Shown: positions 23,785 to 35,439 of the stretch, piece by piece
Layout: every line of letters begins with the position of its first letter
Numbering within the stretch: the stretch's first letter is position 1
Assembly: GCA_015680685.1 (NCBI GenBank)
Contig: MNCI01007621.1
Span: forward strand, 435,295-499,294
Source: Gnetum montanum
Lineage: Eukaryota; Streptophyta; Gnetopsida; Gnetales; Gnetaceae
Reading direction: 5' to 3'
Length of the DNA: 64,000 nt
Program-made: the position numbers and the translations under genes
Notes under the pieces: model-generated
Seen by the model: the letters and a program-made list of their open reading frames with translations, nothing else
Told to the model about the DNA's origin: nothing
Databases searched by the model: none

Positions 23785-26001
23785 ATGGAATCTTTCCAGG
23801 TTAACCCAGTAACACTACCAATTGCTGACTTTGGGGCTGAAGCTTCAAACCCTATGACTGCTACGGAATCCATAACCGTTACTAAACACATAAATCCTCA
23901 AGGCCCTACACGCCAATCCCTTAGGCTACAAGGCAAAGGCCCTATTCACGCAACTCTTACACCCGAGCAGTATAATATTATCTGTGTCAAGATCCAAGCC
24001 AACCTACCCATTGATCGTATAGAAAGGGAAGCTAAGCAAGAATATGAATTCATCCACAAAGGAGGGCGTGAGGTTATCCCTTCAGCTTTTGACATAATCC
24101 CACTGTCTGAAAACCATCATAAACTCATATCCCAACTTCTTATGGCTAGAAGTCAAGCCTTGCAACTACCTCCCATAGAGCCTCAAGACGAAGAAGATGA
24201 CTTTGCAGCCCAATTTGAACATGGAGAATCATACCATACCATTAGCCCCCATGCCCACACAAACCCATTGTTTCATCCTTTCTTGGAAGAAACTATGTTT
24301 CCTTCTTCATCCACAAACACTCGAGGACCTGTTCCCCATTCCATTCCTATCTTCTCCATGCTCAATAACATTCACTTTGATGCGTCTACTTCCATAATTC
24401 CTCCACTAGTACAGTCCCAACAACTCACCCAAACCAACGCAGGGTCAATCCTCCAACCTCAAGTAATTGGAATACCATCAGTCATACCAGCTTCCACATC
24501 CACCCATTACATACCCCAGATGCAAATTCATAGGGCACCATTGATTACTCCTACCCAACATGTTCAAGGTGTTACCTCACAACCTATGGTTGGGCAGTGG
24601 GTTCCACCAGTAGTCTCAGTCCCGAATACCATCCCACCACAACAAATGTTAGCCCAACAACCTACTTTTCCATAAAAAATGCAACAATTAAACCATTATC
24701 ATCCACAATCAACTCAATCCATTGGTTTGCCTACCGCCCAAGAATGGGCAGACACATAAAAAATGATGCACTCGTTGGCAGAAGAATTAAAACGCCTTAA
24801 AACTTTCAACAATGAGGAAGTCAAGGTACTAGATTTCTATCAAGATGACCCAATTGACCCCTCAATTCCACCCTTGACCTTGCCAAAAGGAGTCTCATTA
24901 CCTCAACTAACCAAGTACAATGGAGAAGGGGACCCAAATGCCCACCTAGTGACATTTAGAACTGAAAGCCTTTTACTTCAAGCATTGCCCCATGTAATCT
25001 TGCGAGTGTTTGCAAAGTCCTTAACCGAAAAAGCCTTAAACTGGTACCGATCTTTACCCCATAGCTCCATATCTTCTTTAGAGAATTTGTTGCATCAGTT
25101 TGTCACTCGTTTCAAGTACAATTTGAAACCTGAAGCCACATTAGATAACTTGATTCAAATTAAAAAAGCACCTTTAGAGCCAGGAAAAAAATTTATCCAA
25201 AGGTGGAGTGCAACCTTAAACGAACTTAACGAACCTATCCCTGAAACATATTTACTCACTATCCTCAAATCAACCGTGAATGACTTTATTAAGTCAAAAC
25301 TTTACTACCTGAAAGCCCGCACATTAAGCCAAGCATTCGTACAATTCAAAGACATAGAAGAAGCGACACAAACAAGTAATGACCTAGCCTACTCAACCTT
25401 TAGGAGCCAACACATGAGGAAAGATAAATCCAAAACAACAGTAGCAGTAGTGGTTGAGGGAAAACAACCCGCTATCCCAAACAAGTATGAAAGAACAGCA
25501 CCCACTCATACACCTGAAAGTTCCTCAAATAGAAATAACAATACAGGTCATGCCCGTACCGTTGAAAGAAAAGACCCTGCTCAATACACGCCATTGCCCA
25601 TTAAGCCTTCACAACTGCTTGATCAACTTCTAAAGGCTGGGCTAATTCAACACAAACAAATGTCTCCTACGGCCTCCCAAAGACATGATCGCTTTTGCAA
25701 ATTGGCCAAAAATCCAGCCTTAGTTACAACCAACGAACCTCCCATTCCAAAAGGCTTTAGGTTAGATAGGTTTTGTGAATATCATCAACGGTGTGGTCAT
25801 GGGACTGATTACTGCTTTGCGTTAAAACAAGACATACAACGCATGATAGATGGGGGCGAAGTAGTGTTTGATGAGATAAACCCGATAAGGCCTCAAAACC
25901 AATCCATGGGGGTCTACAAGGATCCTCTCAATACCAAAACCAACGATGCCCCATATGTAATTAATACTATCCATATGGAAAATAGACAAGACGTTCTGTG
26001 A
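23785..26001 (+). pseudogene. E2 Gag polyprotein, two in-frame stops
   Basis: Structural Gag of a Tat-lineage element, about 738 codons in one frame. ATG at 23785 (MESFQVN) is the first after the primer site; the open frame extends upstream into the LTR but that part would not be translated from a normal transcript. Two TAA stops at 24673-24675 and about 24757-24759 interrupt an otherwise continuous frame, so two point mutations may be enough to have closed it. The N-terminal half is P/Q-rich and disordered-looking. The capsid core follows (LPQLTKYNGEGDPNAHL, then LTEKALNWYRSLP and FVTRFKYNLKP). The C-terminal zinc-binding signature CEYHQRCGHGTDYCFALK is typical of Tat/Ogre Gag. Confidence 0.9.
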
Positions 26002-26173
26002 AGACCTTTTGTGATTCGGAGACTTTCAAAAAACTCACCTACCCCAACATCTCCTCAAACTCCTTTTACCACACACATGTCCCCCCACACCATCAAAACC
26101 ATTCATCATCCGCATACCTCCTTCAGTTGCCACCACAACAAACATACCATCTAAAAATCGACCCATTTCCTTT

Positions 26174-27008
26174 ATGGTCCGAGTGCCAAAACACCCTGGC
26201 ACACAACCCACCTCCACTTCTCAACGACCTTTGCGAGAACGTCTTGCCAATAGGCTAATAAGAGAGTGCTTGGAAAAAGAAAAAAGAGAGCGCATGGAGA
26301 GAGAAAAAAATGGACACGAATTAGGACTGCCAAAGCCTACATCACTAAGCACCGTTCCCATGAGTTCGTCCGTTAATGAGCCTAGTACAAGTCACCAAAA
26401 CAAAAATGAAGTCACAAGTCATATCCCAAACTCAGCATTCTCAACTACTAACATAAAAACCCCTCCATGAGAAATACAAATGCTAGGTCAAATGGACCAA
26501 ATCTCTATGGATAAGAATTTCCCAAACGGTAAAGACCTAGAAAATGCATTGACCTCGGTTGCACAAGCCCTAAAACAAAAGAATACTCCTTTAAGTTTGT
26601 ATGACCTAGTAATGACTTCACCAGTACATCGAGGGGCTCTCGTACGAATGTTAACTTCAATTCCTATTAGTGAGGATCTTCCTGCAGATGAACCATCCAT
26701 TTATGTAGTATTATCTTCACAACTTCAGGAATCGAAGACCACATCCTTAGAGTTCCACGTTAAAGACATTAAGCTAAATGAGAAAATAGGGGAAATCACC
26801 ATGGCCCCTATGTTCATAACAATACAGGTTGATCATGTCAAAATACGTAGGGTGCATGTCAATCATGGTGCAACAAAAAATGTAATACCTTTTTCCATCA
26901 TCGAAAAATTGGGACTCATTGAACAAATACAGCCCACAACAACCTCTTTCTTGAGATCTTTCAGTGGTTCCCATGTGGGAGTGAAAGACATGGTTACCTT
27001 AGATTTCA
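26174..27008 (+). pseudogene. E2 protease region, catalytic Asp replaced
   Basis: One frame runs from 26174 through a single stop at 26468-26470 to the N gap. A basic helix-forming stretch (RLIRECLEKEKRERMEREK) precedes the protease. The protease segment around RRVHVNHGATKNVIPFSII matches the Tat protease V-D-x-G-A-x-x-N-V-x-P motif, with Asn in place of the catalytic Asp. The domain is cut off by unsequenced bases at 27009. The frame differs from that of gag, consistent with a shift near 26000. Confidence 0.78.
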
Positions 27009-27189
27009 NNNNNNNNNNNNNNNNNNNNNNNNNNNNNNNNNNNNNNNNNNNNNNNNNNNNNNNNNNNNNNNNNNNNNNNNNNNNNNNNNNNNNNNNNNNN
27101 NNNNNNNNNNNNNNNNNNNNNNNNNNNNNNNNNNNNNNNNNNNNNNNNNNNNNNNNNNNNNNNNNNNNNNNNNNNNNNNNNNNNNNNNN
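27009..27189. other. Assembly gap (181 Ns)
   Basis: Run of Ns in the pol region of E2. Frames drawn across it are not meaningful because the true gap length is unknown. Confidence 1.
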
Positions 27190-27289
27190 ATCACCGATGA
27201 AGGGGAAGGTGAATATAAAATCATACCCATACACCCAGCTCCACATGTTAAGCTACAAAAGATCAAGAGGCAACTCAACAACTAGAACG

Positions 27290-27555
27290 AAACTACAAAC
27301 TGTCCGAAATGACGTTAAAATACGAACTATTCGAAATGACATTAAACTACGAACTGTCCAAAATGATGTTAAACTACGAACTATTCGAAATGATGTTAAA
27401 TTACAAACTATCCAAAATGACATTAAACTACGAATTGTTTGAAATGATGTGAAACTACGAACTGTCTGAAATGACATTAAACTACGAACTGTCCAAAATG
27501 ACGTTAAACTACAACATGTCCGCAATGACATTAAACTAGCCACGGTCAGAAATAG
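27290..27555 (+). repeat. 27-bp tandem array in E2
   Basis: Nine units plus a partial one of AAACTACGAACTGTCCNAAATGA-type sequence followed by CATT/CGTT/TGTT. Because 27 is a multiple of three, the array is open on both strands and translates as nine-residue repeats (plus strand: KLRTVQNDV-like). It starts about 80 bp after the end of recognisable pol. Confidence 0.9.
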
Positions 27556-28167
27556 CCAGTTCCATTTAAAACTTCTTGAAAACGTTACTACCTTTGGCCC
27601 ACCATGGCATAAAACTGGTAATCCTTCCTTTAACAACAGATGCAACAGTCCATCAAGACATTAAACTAATGTACCAAGCCCGAAATGGCTTTAAACTAGA
27701 GCCAACAAATTACAGATTTATAAATTCCTGTCATCTTACATTGAATTTTTGCTTACAAGTTACAACTTACAATTTAGATTCTTGCATGGTCGTTGCTTTC
27801 TTTTCCAAGTATTTACCTTACATCTTGCTTTACACTTTAGAAATTTATGTTACATTTAGTTGCACACATATACTCTAGAAAACAAAGAAAAATAATAAAA
27901 AAACATAAAACTACAAAAATACATGGCCCGAAAAGGCCTTAAACTAGCTTACAGCCTGGAACGGCCTAAAACTATCATTTTTTGCATTGCTTTTCTTTCA
28001 TTCATACATTCTAACTCTATGTACGGCAGGTGTCGCTTGATGTTGTCTTCTTCCTAGTTGAATTTTTTGCAGGATCTCGTAGGCACGTAGCATGACCATG
28101 CATGTAGCATCACACTTTAAATAAGAAAGGTATGCATTAGTCCGCTATGACTATAAACTGGCACAGA
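27556..28167 (+). repeat. Degenerate repeats of the same core between the two arrays
   Basis: Isolated copies of the pattern '...CCcgaaATGgc.tTAAACTa...' recur (about 27655, 27685, 27920, 27955, 28140) within AT-rich sequence. They look like diverged members of the neighbouring arrays. No gene is visible. Confidence 0.6.
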
Positions 28168-28652
28168 CAGTCCTAGATCATGACTTGGAACTGATACCAC
28201 AGAATAGTCCTGGATCATGACTTAAAACTGATACCACAGAAAAGTCCTGGATCATGACTTAAAACTGATACCACAGAACAGTCCTGGATCATGACTTAAA
28301 ACTGATACCACAGAAAAGTCCTGGATCATGACTTAAAACTGATACCACAGAACAGTCCTGGATCATGACTTAAAACTGATACCATAGAACAGTCTTGGAT
28401 CATGACTTAAAATTGATACCACAAAATAGTCCTAGCATCATGACTTAAAACTGATACCACAGAATAGTCCTGGATTATGACTTAAAACTAATACCACAGA
28501 ATAGTCTTCGCATCATGATTTAAAACTGATACCACAGAAAAGTCCTGGCATCATGACTTAAAACTAATACCATAGAACAGTCCTGGATCATGACTTAAAA
28601 CTGATACCACAGAATAGTCCTAGCATCATGACTTAAAACTGATACCACAGAA
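28168..28652 (+). repeat. 37-bp tandem array in E2, about 13 units
   Basis: Units of CAGTCCTGGATCATGACTTA followed by AAACTGATACCACAGAA; 37 bp, some 38 bp where GGATC is replaced by AGCATC. Thirteen copies, nearly identical. The core ATGACTTAAAACT is shared with the 27-bp array. Confidence 0.93.
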
Positions 28653-28870
28653 ACATGTTCGGTATGACACTAAACCACTATGTCCGTCCTCCATGACATG
28701 AAACTAGCATCCAGAGTCCACTAAGACTATAAACTAGTTTGCCTCTTCATAGTCTGCTATGACTATAAACTAGCAATGCACCGTCTGCCACGACACTAAA
28801 CTGGCACCGTCCAAGGGGTTATGACATGAAACTAATCCACAATAGTCCACTAAGACTATAAACTAATGTC
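28653..28870 (+). repeat. Irregular copies after the 37-bp array
   Basis: Units such as 'gtccgctATGACtaTAAACTagca' recur at irregular spacing of 30-60 bp (TATGACACTAAACC, CATGACATGAAACT, AAGACTATAAACT, CACGACACTAAACT). Same core as the two ordered arrays. Confidence 0.75.
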
Positions 28871-29985
28871 ATCATCGATGACCAAGAAAAACTTGAAAAG
28901 ATCTATTGTTGCAGTTGGTTGTTCCTGTTCCATAGAGACTTGTTGCATGATTCATCCCATGGGGCCTAATGAAACTGATGCTGTTCATGATTCTGTTTGC
29001 TTTGAAAATTGCACATGGTGACTCCATATCCTTATTTAAAGTGTTTAGCTGACTGTTTCATTTGTGGTTTTCTTATCTTCTTGGAGTTGTGTTTGCAGGA
29101 TGACACTTCTGAGGCGTTCATGCATAGATGCACTTCATCATGACGACAAGGTATCACGCTTTTCCTGACGCACGCGACTAGGTTAATCAATCCATTCATA
29201 AGTACATTCCTGATTCCTGATACATTCCCTATTCCCCATCATGCTCCCTTATCCTATTCTATTACATCCCCCTTGATATGTTCCACTCATCTCAAAACTC
29301 TTAATACACTATTGCATACTGTAGCTCTCTAAGTAGTTGCGACGCAAAACACAATACATAGTACATGATGCAAAATGCAAGTGCTCATACACAAGAACGG
29401 CACAAAAAGGAAGCTCTTTCAAAAAGACCAAAAAAAAGGTCAAAGAGAAAAATGAATGGAAAAGGTCTTCAAGACCCCGTTGACATCATAAACAAAAGAC
29501 TATTGGCCATTCTCATACAAGCCCCAGGCGAGAAGGCAATTGTCTTGAAAAATAGTTACACTTGTGTCTCAAAGAGACCATGTTGCACATTATTGCGTGG
29601 CTTTGGCTGTTTACAACGGGCCTCATAAACACTCTATAAGAGTCCCATTTCTTCAAAGAACGCACTTCCTATGTCTTAGCTCCGAGTCTATTGAACACTG
29701 GCTATGGACAAGGACCAAAATATAGCTCATTCACATGAGAGCACTTCTCTCCCACAATCCCAGTAGCAATCATGACCCTTAACCTACTAGCTTCCCTGGT
29801 TACAATTGATTCCATTGCATCTTGAACCACATTCCCTCAATCCCATGTACTTTTGAAAATGGAGCGATGACATCTGACCAAAGGTTGATGGTTAATGTTT
29901 GATGCTTTATTGTTCATGGTGTTTTGCACTTCTTTGTCAATGCCTCTTGGGTGGATTCCTCTAGGCATCAACAAAGAGGGGCCAA
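28871..29985 (+). other. E2 3' untranslated region and polypurine tract
   Basis: Non-coding. The open frame at 29365-29628 (lysine-rich start, no motif) is probably chance. AAAGAGGGGCCAA at 29973-29985 is the polypurine tract directly before the 3' LTR. Confidence 0.75.
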
Positions 29986-31300
29986 TAAAACACCACAAAA
30001 ATTTCAGCAACACTTCCAGACAACTTCAGAGCCTCTGAAACGGATTCAAGAAGCCCACCATGGAGTAAGCAAGGTTCCCCTAGGGCCCATAGATCATGAA
30101 GGCAAGTGTTGGTGTCAAGAATCATCAGTTTCAAGGTTAAAAAGTGCAATTTTGGCTAAGTACATTGTGCAGATGTTGCACAGCGTAAGGATTAGCATCA
30201 CCAACTTTTAGAGCCCCAAAACTAAGCCAAAATGACTTGATTTCAAGGGTACAAGTTGGCCTCAGGGTCCACTATTGATAACTATGGGTCCCAGCCTTCA
30301 GAAATTCCAGATTTCAGCTCAAAATTGCAAGTTTTGGAGGTCACATTGTAGGTCACACTGCAGGTCATGCTGGGCAATCAAATTTCTCTTGTTGTACATT
30401 TTATTAAAAATCCTCATTTGTGGGTATGTTAAGTCCTCATGTTCTAAAACACAAAAAAAAATATATAATTTTTCAAGCGGGCCAGAGTTGAAGCTAATCC
30501 TCCTAAATTTTCTTTAAGTTTTTATCACTTGAGGGCTTGTTTTTCTAATTTGTTTGTATTTTCATGGGCTTGAATGACCCACAAATTGTAAAATACATTG
30601 AACCTGGTCAAAGAAAACCCTAGCAAAACCCTAGCCCAACCCTATAAATACCCTATCAATTTACACAAATTAGAGAGGCAAAAAGAAGAAGATTGGGGAG
30701 GCAAAAAGAAGAAGATTGGGGGAGGCAAAAAGAAGAAGATGGTGGGAGGCAAAAATTGGAGAGATTAGCAATTCTGAAAAAGGACAGAACTTCCAATCCT
30801 TAGATGCTCGGCACATATGATTATTGGCTTCTAAGTTTTTCTCACGTTCATCCCATTTCATCGTCGCATCATCGTGTCATATCATTCCGAGGCTAGGCGT
30901 TTGACTTGCCATCCACACGTGTGCAACTACGCTTTGACCGGTGCATATTCTTGTTTGAACAATACAATACAGTTTCATCATTGCCTCCTATTTACATTAT
31001 TTACTTTGGTTTATGCTTTTTTTACAATGTAACTCTATTTATGCTTTATTTATAATTCAGTACGCTCTGTTTACATTTCGTATCGCCGTTTGCATTCCTT
31101 TTACATCCTGTTTACAATAACCCCAGCGCTAGCCGTAGCTTACACTCGGGGATGTCCTTGGTTGATTTGCATGCAGACCATCCAAGGCACTCTGCCTTCA
31201 TTTATTTTTCCAGCTTGCCCTCGGGCGAAGGCAGGGTCGGCTGTGGCTGCCTGACGATCTCTTAGTGTCTAACCTTACACCGAAAATTTAGGATAGTACA
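29986..31300 (+). repeat. E2 3' LTR
   Basis: Starts TAAAACACC (TG mutated to TA) and ends ...GATAGTACA; 1315 bp. TATA box TATAAATA at 30643-30650. Relative to the 5' LTR, C-to-T and G-to-A changes dominate. Confidence 0.93.
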
Positions 31301-31305
31301 TCCCT
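31301..31305. repeat. E2 target-site duplication, right (TCCCT)
   Basis: Matches the empty site TCCCT at 40400-40404 exactly; the E3 LTR sequence resumes directly after it. Confidence 0.88.
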
Positions 31306-31987
31306 TAACCTAAACTCTTGCAATTTTCCCTTTCCAGAGTTAGAATTATTTATGAGTGCCCACAGTAGGAGTCACAGAGTGAACAAATCTTTATTTGAGC
31401 ATTGTGTACTTAAGCACACCTTGTGTCCTGAAATAAAGAAGAACTTTGTGATAAACCTTGCAACATTTAGAATATCTTATTTATTGCATTTAATGTTATT
31501 TTTAGTTCTTTAATGCTTTCATTAGTTAATTGGTTGTTTTATAGAATTATTAATTTTTAACAAGCACACTTAGTACAACCACTTCGAGCATGCATGGAAC
31601 ACTTGGTAACCCAATAACAACTAGCATTTGGTAATCCCAGTAGTGTTACACTGGTTTAGGATGTGTTCGATAAGTGGGAATGGATGTTGGTGTTAGGACT
31701 AGTTAAAGCACAGGTGATTAGTTAAATTAAATTAGTTACTTAATTATTTCATTTCTCCATTCTAAGCACCAGGAACATAAAACATAAAAAAAGCATAAAA
31801 ATCACATACCTCAAGTTTACTTAACCATACAATCGTGCCATATAAATAAGCTTGGGAAGACAACGGTTGCCTAACTCATCCTTGTTCTATGAAGGAGCTT
31901 AATCACTTAGTCCTTAGAATTCGACCAAATCATGCATGAACGCTCATATTTGTATGGTTGAGCATAGGGGTACCTCACTACTCATCA
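31306..31987 (+). repeat. E3 5' LTR, second part
   Basis: Continues the LTR from 22286 (TAACCTAAACTCTTGCAA...), ending ...CTACTCATCA. Aligns with 40405-41090. Contains 'cctgaaataaagaagaac', the likely poly(A)-signal region. Confidence 0.92.
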
Positions 31988-31988
31988 T

Positions 31989-32007
31989 TGGCGTTGTTGC
32001 CGGTGAC
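31989..32007 (+). promoter_or_regulatory. E3 primer-binding site, tRNA-Asp
   Basis: TGGCGTTGTTGCCGGTGAC resembles the Athila site TGGCGCCGTTGCCGGGGA, complementary to plant tRNA-Asp, with three changes. Confidence 0.85.
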
Positions 32008-32589
32008 TTTGTTGTTTGTGTGCTAATTAGAACTTAGGAATCCTCCCATTGTTGGAACAAACCCTTAGGGTTAGTGACCCTACAATCATTGAAAAGATAA
32101 GAGTATTTCACACTAAATAATTAATCATGTCTCCTTCTTCTTATGAGTGCTTCACTGCCTAGATTTGACACAATGAACAATCAGAGGTGGAGTGTACAGG
32201 ATAATCCGCCAATACCCCAACAATTTTTCTTGGTATACATTCATCATGATGAGTATGTACTAGACTTTACCTTTATCCTCCACCAGGATGAACAACTACG
32301 TTGGTGTGATTTAGAAGGTAACATAGTGTTACTTCCTGATCACTCAATCCCAAGCATGCTTCTTTGTGCTCTCACATGAATTAGTATGCAACACTTACAA
32401 TCAGAGTATGTTGTGCATGAACAAGATTCAAGAGATTATTGACCCATGGAGGCACAACATCAAAGGGACCTACAATAGGAGAGACATTATAAATCTATGA
32501 AGGAGAAGTGGTCTTAGGACGTCCTATATGTCCTAAGTGAAAATAAGGGTAGTGAACCTGTCTCAAAAGGTTTTCCACAAAACGATGTT

Positions 32590-34640
32590 CCTCCCATTGA
32601 GTTCAGTCAAGGGGTTTTGTATCAGAATCTTCACTCAACTATCCATAACCTGAATTTTAGTATTGTCAGACATAAAGGGTTCAAAAAAGGAACACGAATG
32701 CATGACAAAGATGGACATTCTAATTATAACCGCGACCGAGGCTGCAACCATCGAAGAGAAGGTAGCAGGCACTGTCATGGTGCCAGTCCTCCTTCCTCTT
32801 CACCTTCATCATCTCCTTTCCCCTTTCCTTTAGGATCTGAATGCAGTCACAAAGGAAAATACCCTAAGGATAATGATAGGTGAAATAGGAATCATAGACA
32901 AAATAGTCAAGAAAGGGGATGAGGGCATTCTAGAGAAACACGAGGGAGAGTAGGAAACAGTATAGGCATCATAGATTCCATAGACAATACGATCACGATG
33001 AACCCCTACTTACTACTTGAAGTATGCTAGATATAGCTGAGGTCGTTAGGATCCCAACAAGGCACCAAAAGGATAGTAGGATCAAAAGATTAGACATGAA
33101 CCATATCCTATGATTTGAAGGGGGATACAATGCTGATCCTCAAAATCATCTACGAGCATTCTATGATGCATGTGCCTTGCAAAATATAGAAAATGAGTGG
33201 CAAAACTAAAGTTTTTTTCAAGAACACTAATTAAGGAAGCAGAAAGCTGGTACTACTTCTTAGAATCGAAATCCATTCGTTGATGGAGTACCATGTTAGA
33301 TTTATTCGACGATAAGTATCAAACATACTCCCAAGTGTCCAACCTACGTAAGCAAATTCAAGGATGGAAATAAAAAGAACACAAACCATTGGATGCTACC
33401 ATGGGTCAATATTATGCATTATTACATCATTGCCCTAGCCATGGTTACTCGCAGAAGGAACAACTACGCCATCTTGTAGATGGGCTTAGGTATGAAACAC
33501 GAAAAACCCTTGGGACTTATGCCCAAGGAAGACTATCCGAGCTTAGAGCCCATCAAGTACAAAGATTGTTGGAGCAAGTTGCTAAAGAGGAAGGTGAGTC
33601 AAGGAAAAGAGAAAGTGTAGAGGAATAAAATAGAGATCCTTCCCTCCAAAAGAATGAAGTTAGATTTTGTGAAGATGAAGAAGAGTCACCACTTGCAGAG
33701 ATGGTGAATAGGAAAACTTTGCCCATTTACAAATTTTCATTAGAAGTATCGGCAAAGGTAGATCAAATGTGGAACTCCCTAGATGATAAATTTCAAATTG
33801 TTCTAAAAATAGTAAAGGATTCTAGAGAGCAAAGTAGTAACCTAGAGAGGAGGAAAAAGAAAGAAGCTGAACATGCATGTAACAAGGGGAAGGGCAAAGT
33901 TGTCATCATTGAAGAGGTTGTGGATTTAAACACAAATAATGATGGCAAATGTGAGATATGCCAATATGACCATCCTAAGGGATGTTGCCCAGTAGTCTCA
34001 CATCTACAAGAGTCTAAGGTGTATGCACTAAATCCATGATTAAACAGATGGCAAACACCCCAAAGGTTACCTTATCCTCAAGGTAACACAAGGCAATTCC
34101 ACCAACCCTTGACGTATTATCCAAGTGGAACTCCACCAAAACTACATTAATAGTATCAATAGTGGTAATGCCCACAATCATGGGAAATGCCACCACCACA
34201 TCAACAATATCCTTACTGTCAACTTGACCTATATAGATACTACATGCAGCAGCCAATCTCTCTACATGACTCTATTAGTCACGTCGCTCCTCAGCCTCAC
34301 TACCAAACCTATGAGTGCTATAGAACTCCTTCTCCTAGGGGAGATGTTCCACAAATGTACTATCCTTCTCATCTGACTACATCTCTTCCACCCTTAGATC
34401 CATTACCACCTGCTCTAACTATGCGGGGTGAGCTCCCTGCCTAGCTGCAGCAATGTGACACTACAAGGGCTGCCAATCCTCAACCTACTATTGGTTCAGA
34501 AAACCACACAAAGAAGAGACCTTTCTTTAAAACCAACAATCCAACTAAGTCCTTACAACCATAAGCGGCTGATTCTACAAAGGCCTCACCATCATTCGAA
34601 TCTTCGAAGCTTCCTTCGAACCAAAGACCGCACTCAACGC
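32590..34640 (+). pseudogene. E3 gag with zinc motif and P/Q/Y-rich linker, broken
   Basis: Gag remnants in several frames. 32617-32883 is a basic, serine-rich N-terminal part (histidine/arginine-rich, PSSSPSSSPFPFP). 33100-33628 holds the capsid core: a LRAFYDACALQ-like segment in a shifted frame, then MGQYYALLHHCP and a C-terminal helix. 33701-34039 adds a helical stretch and the zinc motif C-x2-C-x3-H-x4-C (CEICQYDHPKGCC), the spacing usual for Athila Gag. A proline/glutamine/tyrosine-rich linker follows to about 34640. E6 carries homologous sequence in the same order (51536-53400). Another frame at 32143-32379 upstream has no motif. Confidence 0.8.
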
Positions 34641-34689
34641 ACATAGTCATGTTGACTCATGCCATTACTGATTGGATTAAAGCTGGCCA

Positions 34690-35190
34690 TCTTCCTAGGA
34701 AATTCTCTAATCCTAGAAGTCCTCTTATTTATTTATAGATTGTAGGAAATGAACCTTGCAAAGCTCTTTTGGACTCAAGTTCGGGTGTGAACCTAATCTC
34801 TTAAGAAATGTACAAAGTCTAGAACCTGCCTCCACTAAAAAAAAGTAACATTCATTTGGAGTTGGCTGACTAGTCCATCACTGTCCCACTAGGACTAGTG
34901 GAGGACATTATCACCACTATTTTTGGGTGGTTGTATCCAGCTGATTTCCTAGTGATTCAAGTCAACAACTATAAGGGGAACTTCCTAATCATTATGGGAA
35001 GAGCATGGCTAAGCACAATTGATGCACGCCTAGGAATACATGATCTTCTCTTAGAAATATTAAAGGAAAATACATTTGAAAAGATCAAGAAGAAGAAAGT
35101 TCCATGCATTGCATATAGTGACACAAGGTGTAATTATGTGCAGAAGTCCTGGTTTGTACAATGTTTGACATTGCTTGCATGCAACTAGTG
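34690..35190 (+). pseudogene. E3 protease, broken
   Basis: The segment CKALLDSSSGVNLIS corresponds to the Athila protease motif LLDxGASxNLxP; the catalytic Asp is kept but the Gly position is shifted to Ser. A stop follows at about 34803. The 34898-35188 frame continues with the flap and FLIIMGRAWLSTIDARL segment, which matches the C-terminal ILGRPFLATxxA-type motif of Athila proteases. Confidence 0.8.
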
Positions 35191-35439
35191 TGCACAAATA
35201 ACCAACGTACAAAGATGCCTATATGCAGAATCCATAAGATAGGAAGGCACCTAGTGGCTGATAGCTAACTAAGAGAGAAATTCAACTATATGCATGGAAC
35301 CAACTGAGAGCTTGACTTGCACCTACATCGATAGCATAGACACATTAGAGTAAGTCCACCACCAACTTCCAAGTCCTGACATCGAAAATATTAATTGGGG
35401 GAAGTTAGAAATCCTTGTCAAGTTTAAGCAAGAGCCCAT

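Larger units (their letters stand above)
22287..31300 (+). mobile_element. E2: Tat-lineage element with gag and protease only, nested in the E3 LTR
   Basis: 9.0-kb element with LTRs 22287-23597 and 29986-31300, an intact tRNA-Asn primer site and an AAAGAGGGGCCAA purine tract. It encodes a long Gag and a protease, then a 181-base gap of Ns. After the gap the reading frame fades within about 80 bp into tandem repeats. No RT, RNase H or integrase is present anywhere between the gap and the right LTR. It is therefore a non-autonomous Tat derivative, comparable in plan to gag-only partners of Tat elements known in other plants. In the first 205 or so LTR bases I count 11 differences, seven of them C/T or G/A transitions, so this is the youngest datable insertion. 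Confidence 0.92.

Noticed and set aside
26863-27281. Open frames across the N run (both strands)
   Set aside because: They exist only because Ns cannot encode stops; gap length and frame are unknown.
28168-28652. Regular 37-bp repeats that resemble a CRISPR array
   Set aside because: Units are directly adjacent with no unique spacers and lie inside a plant retrotransposon.
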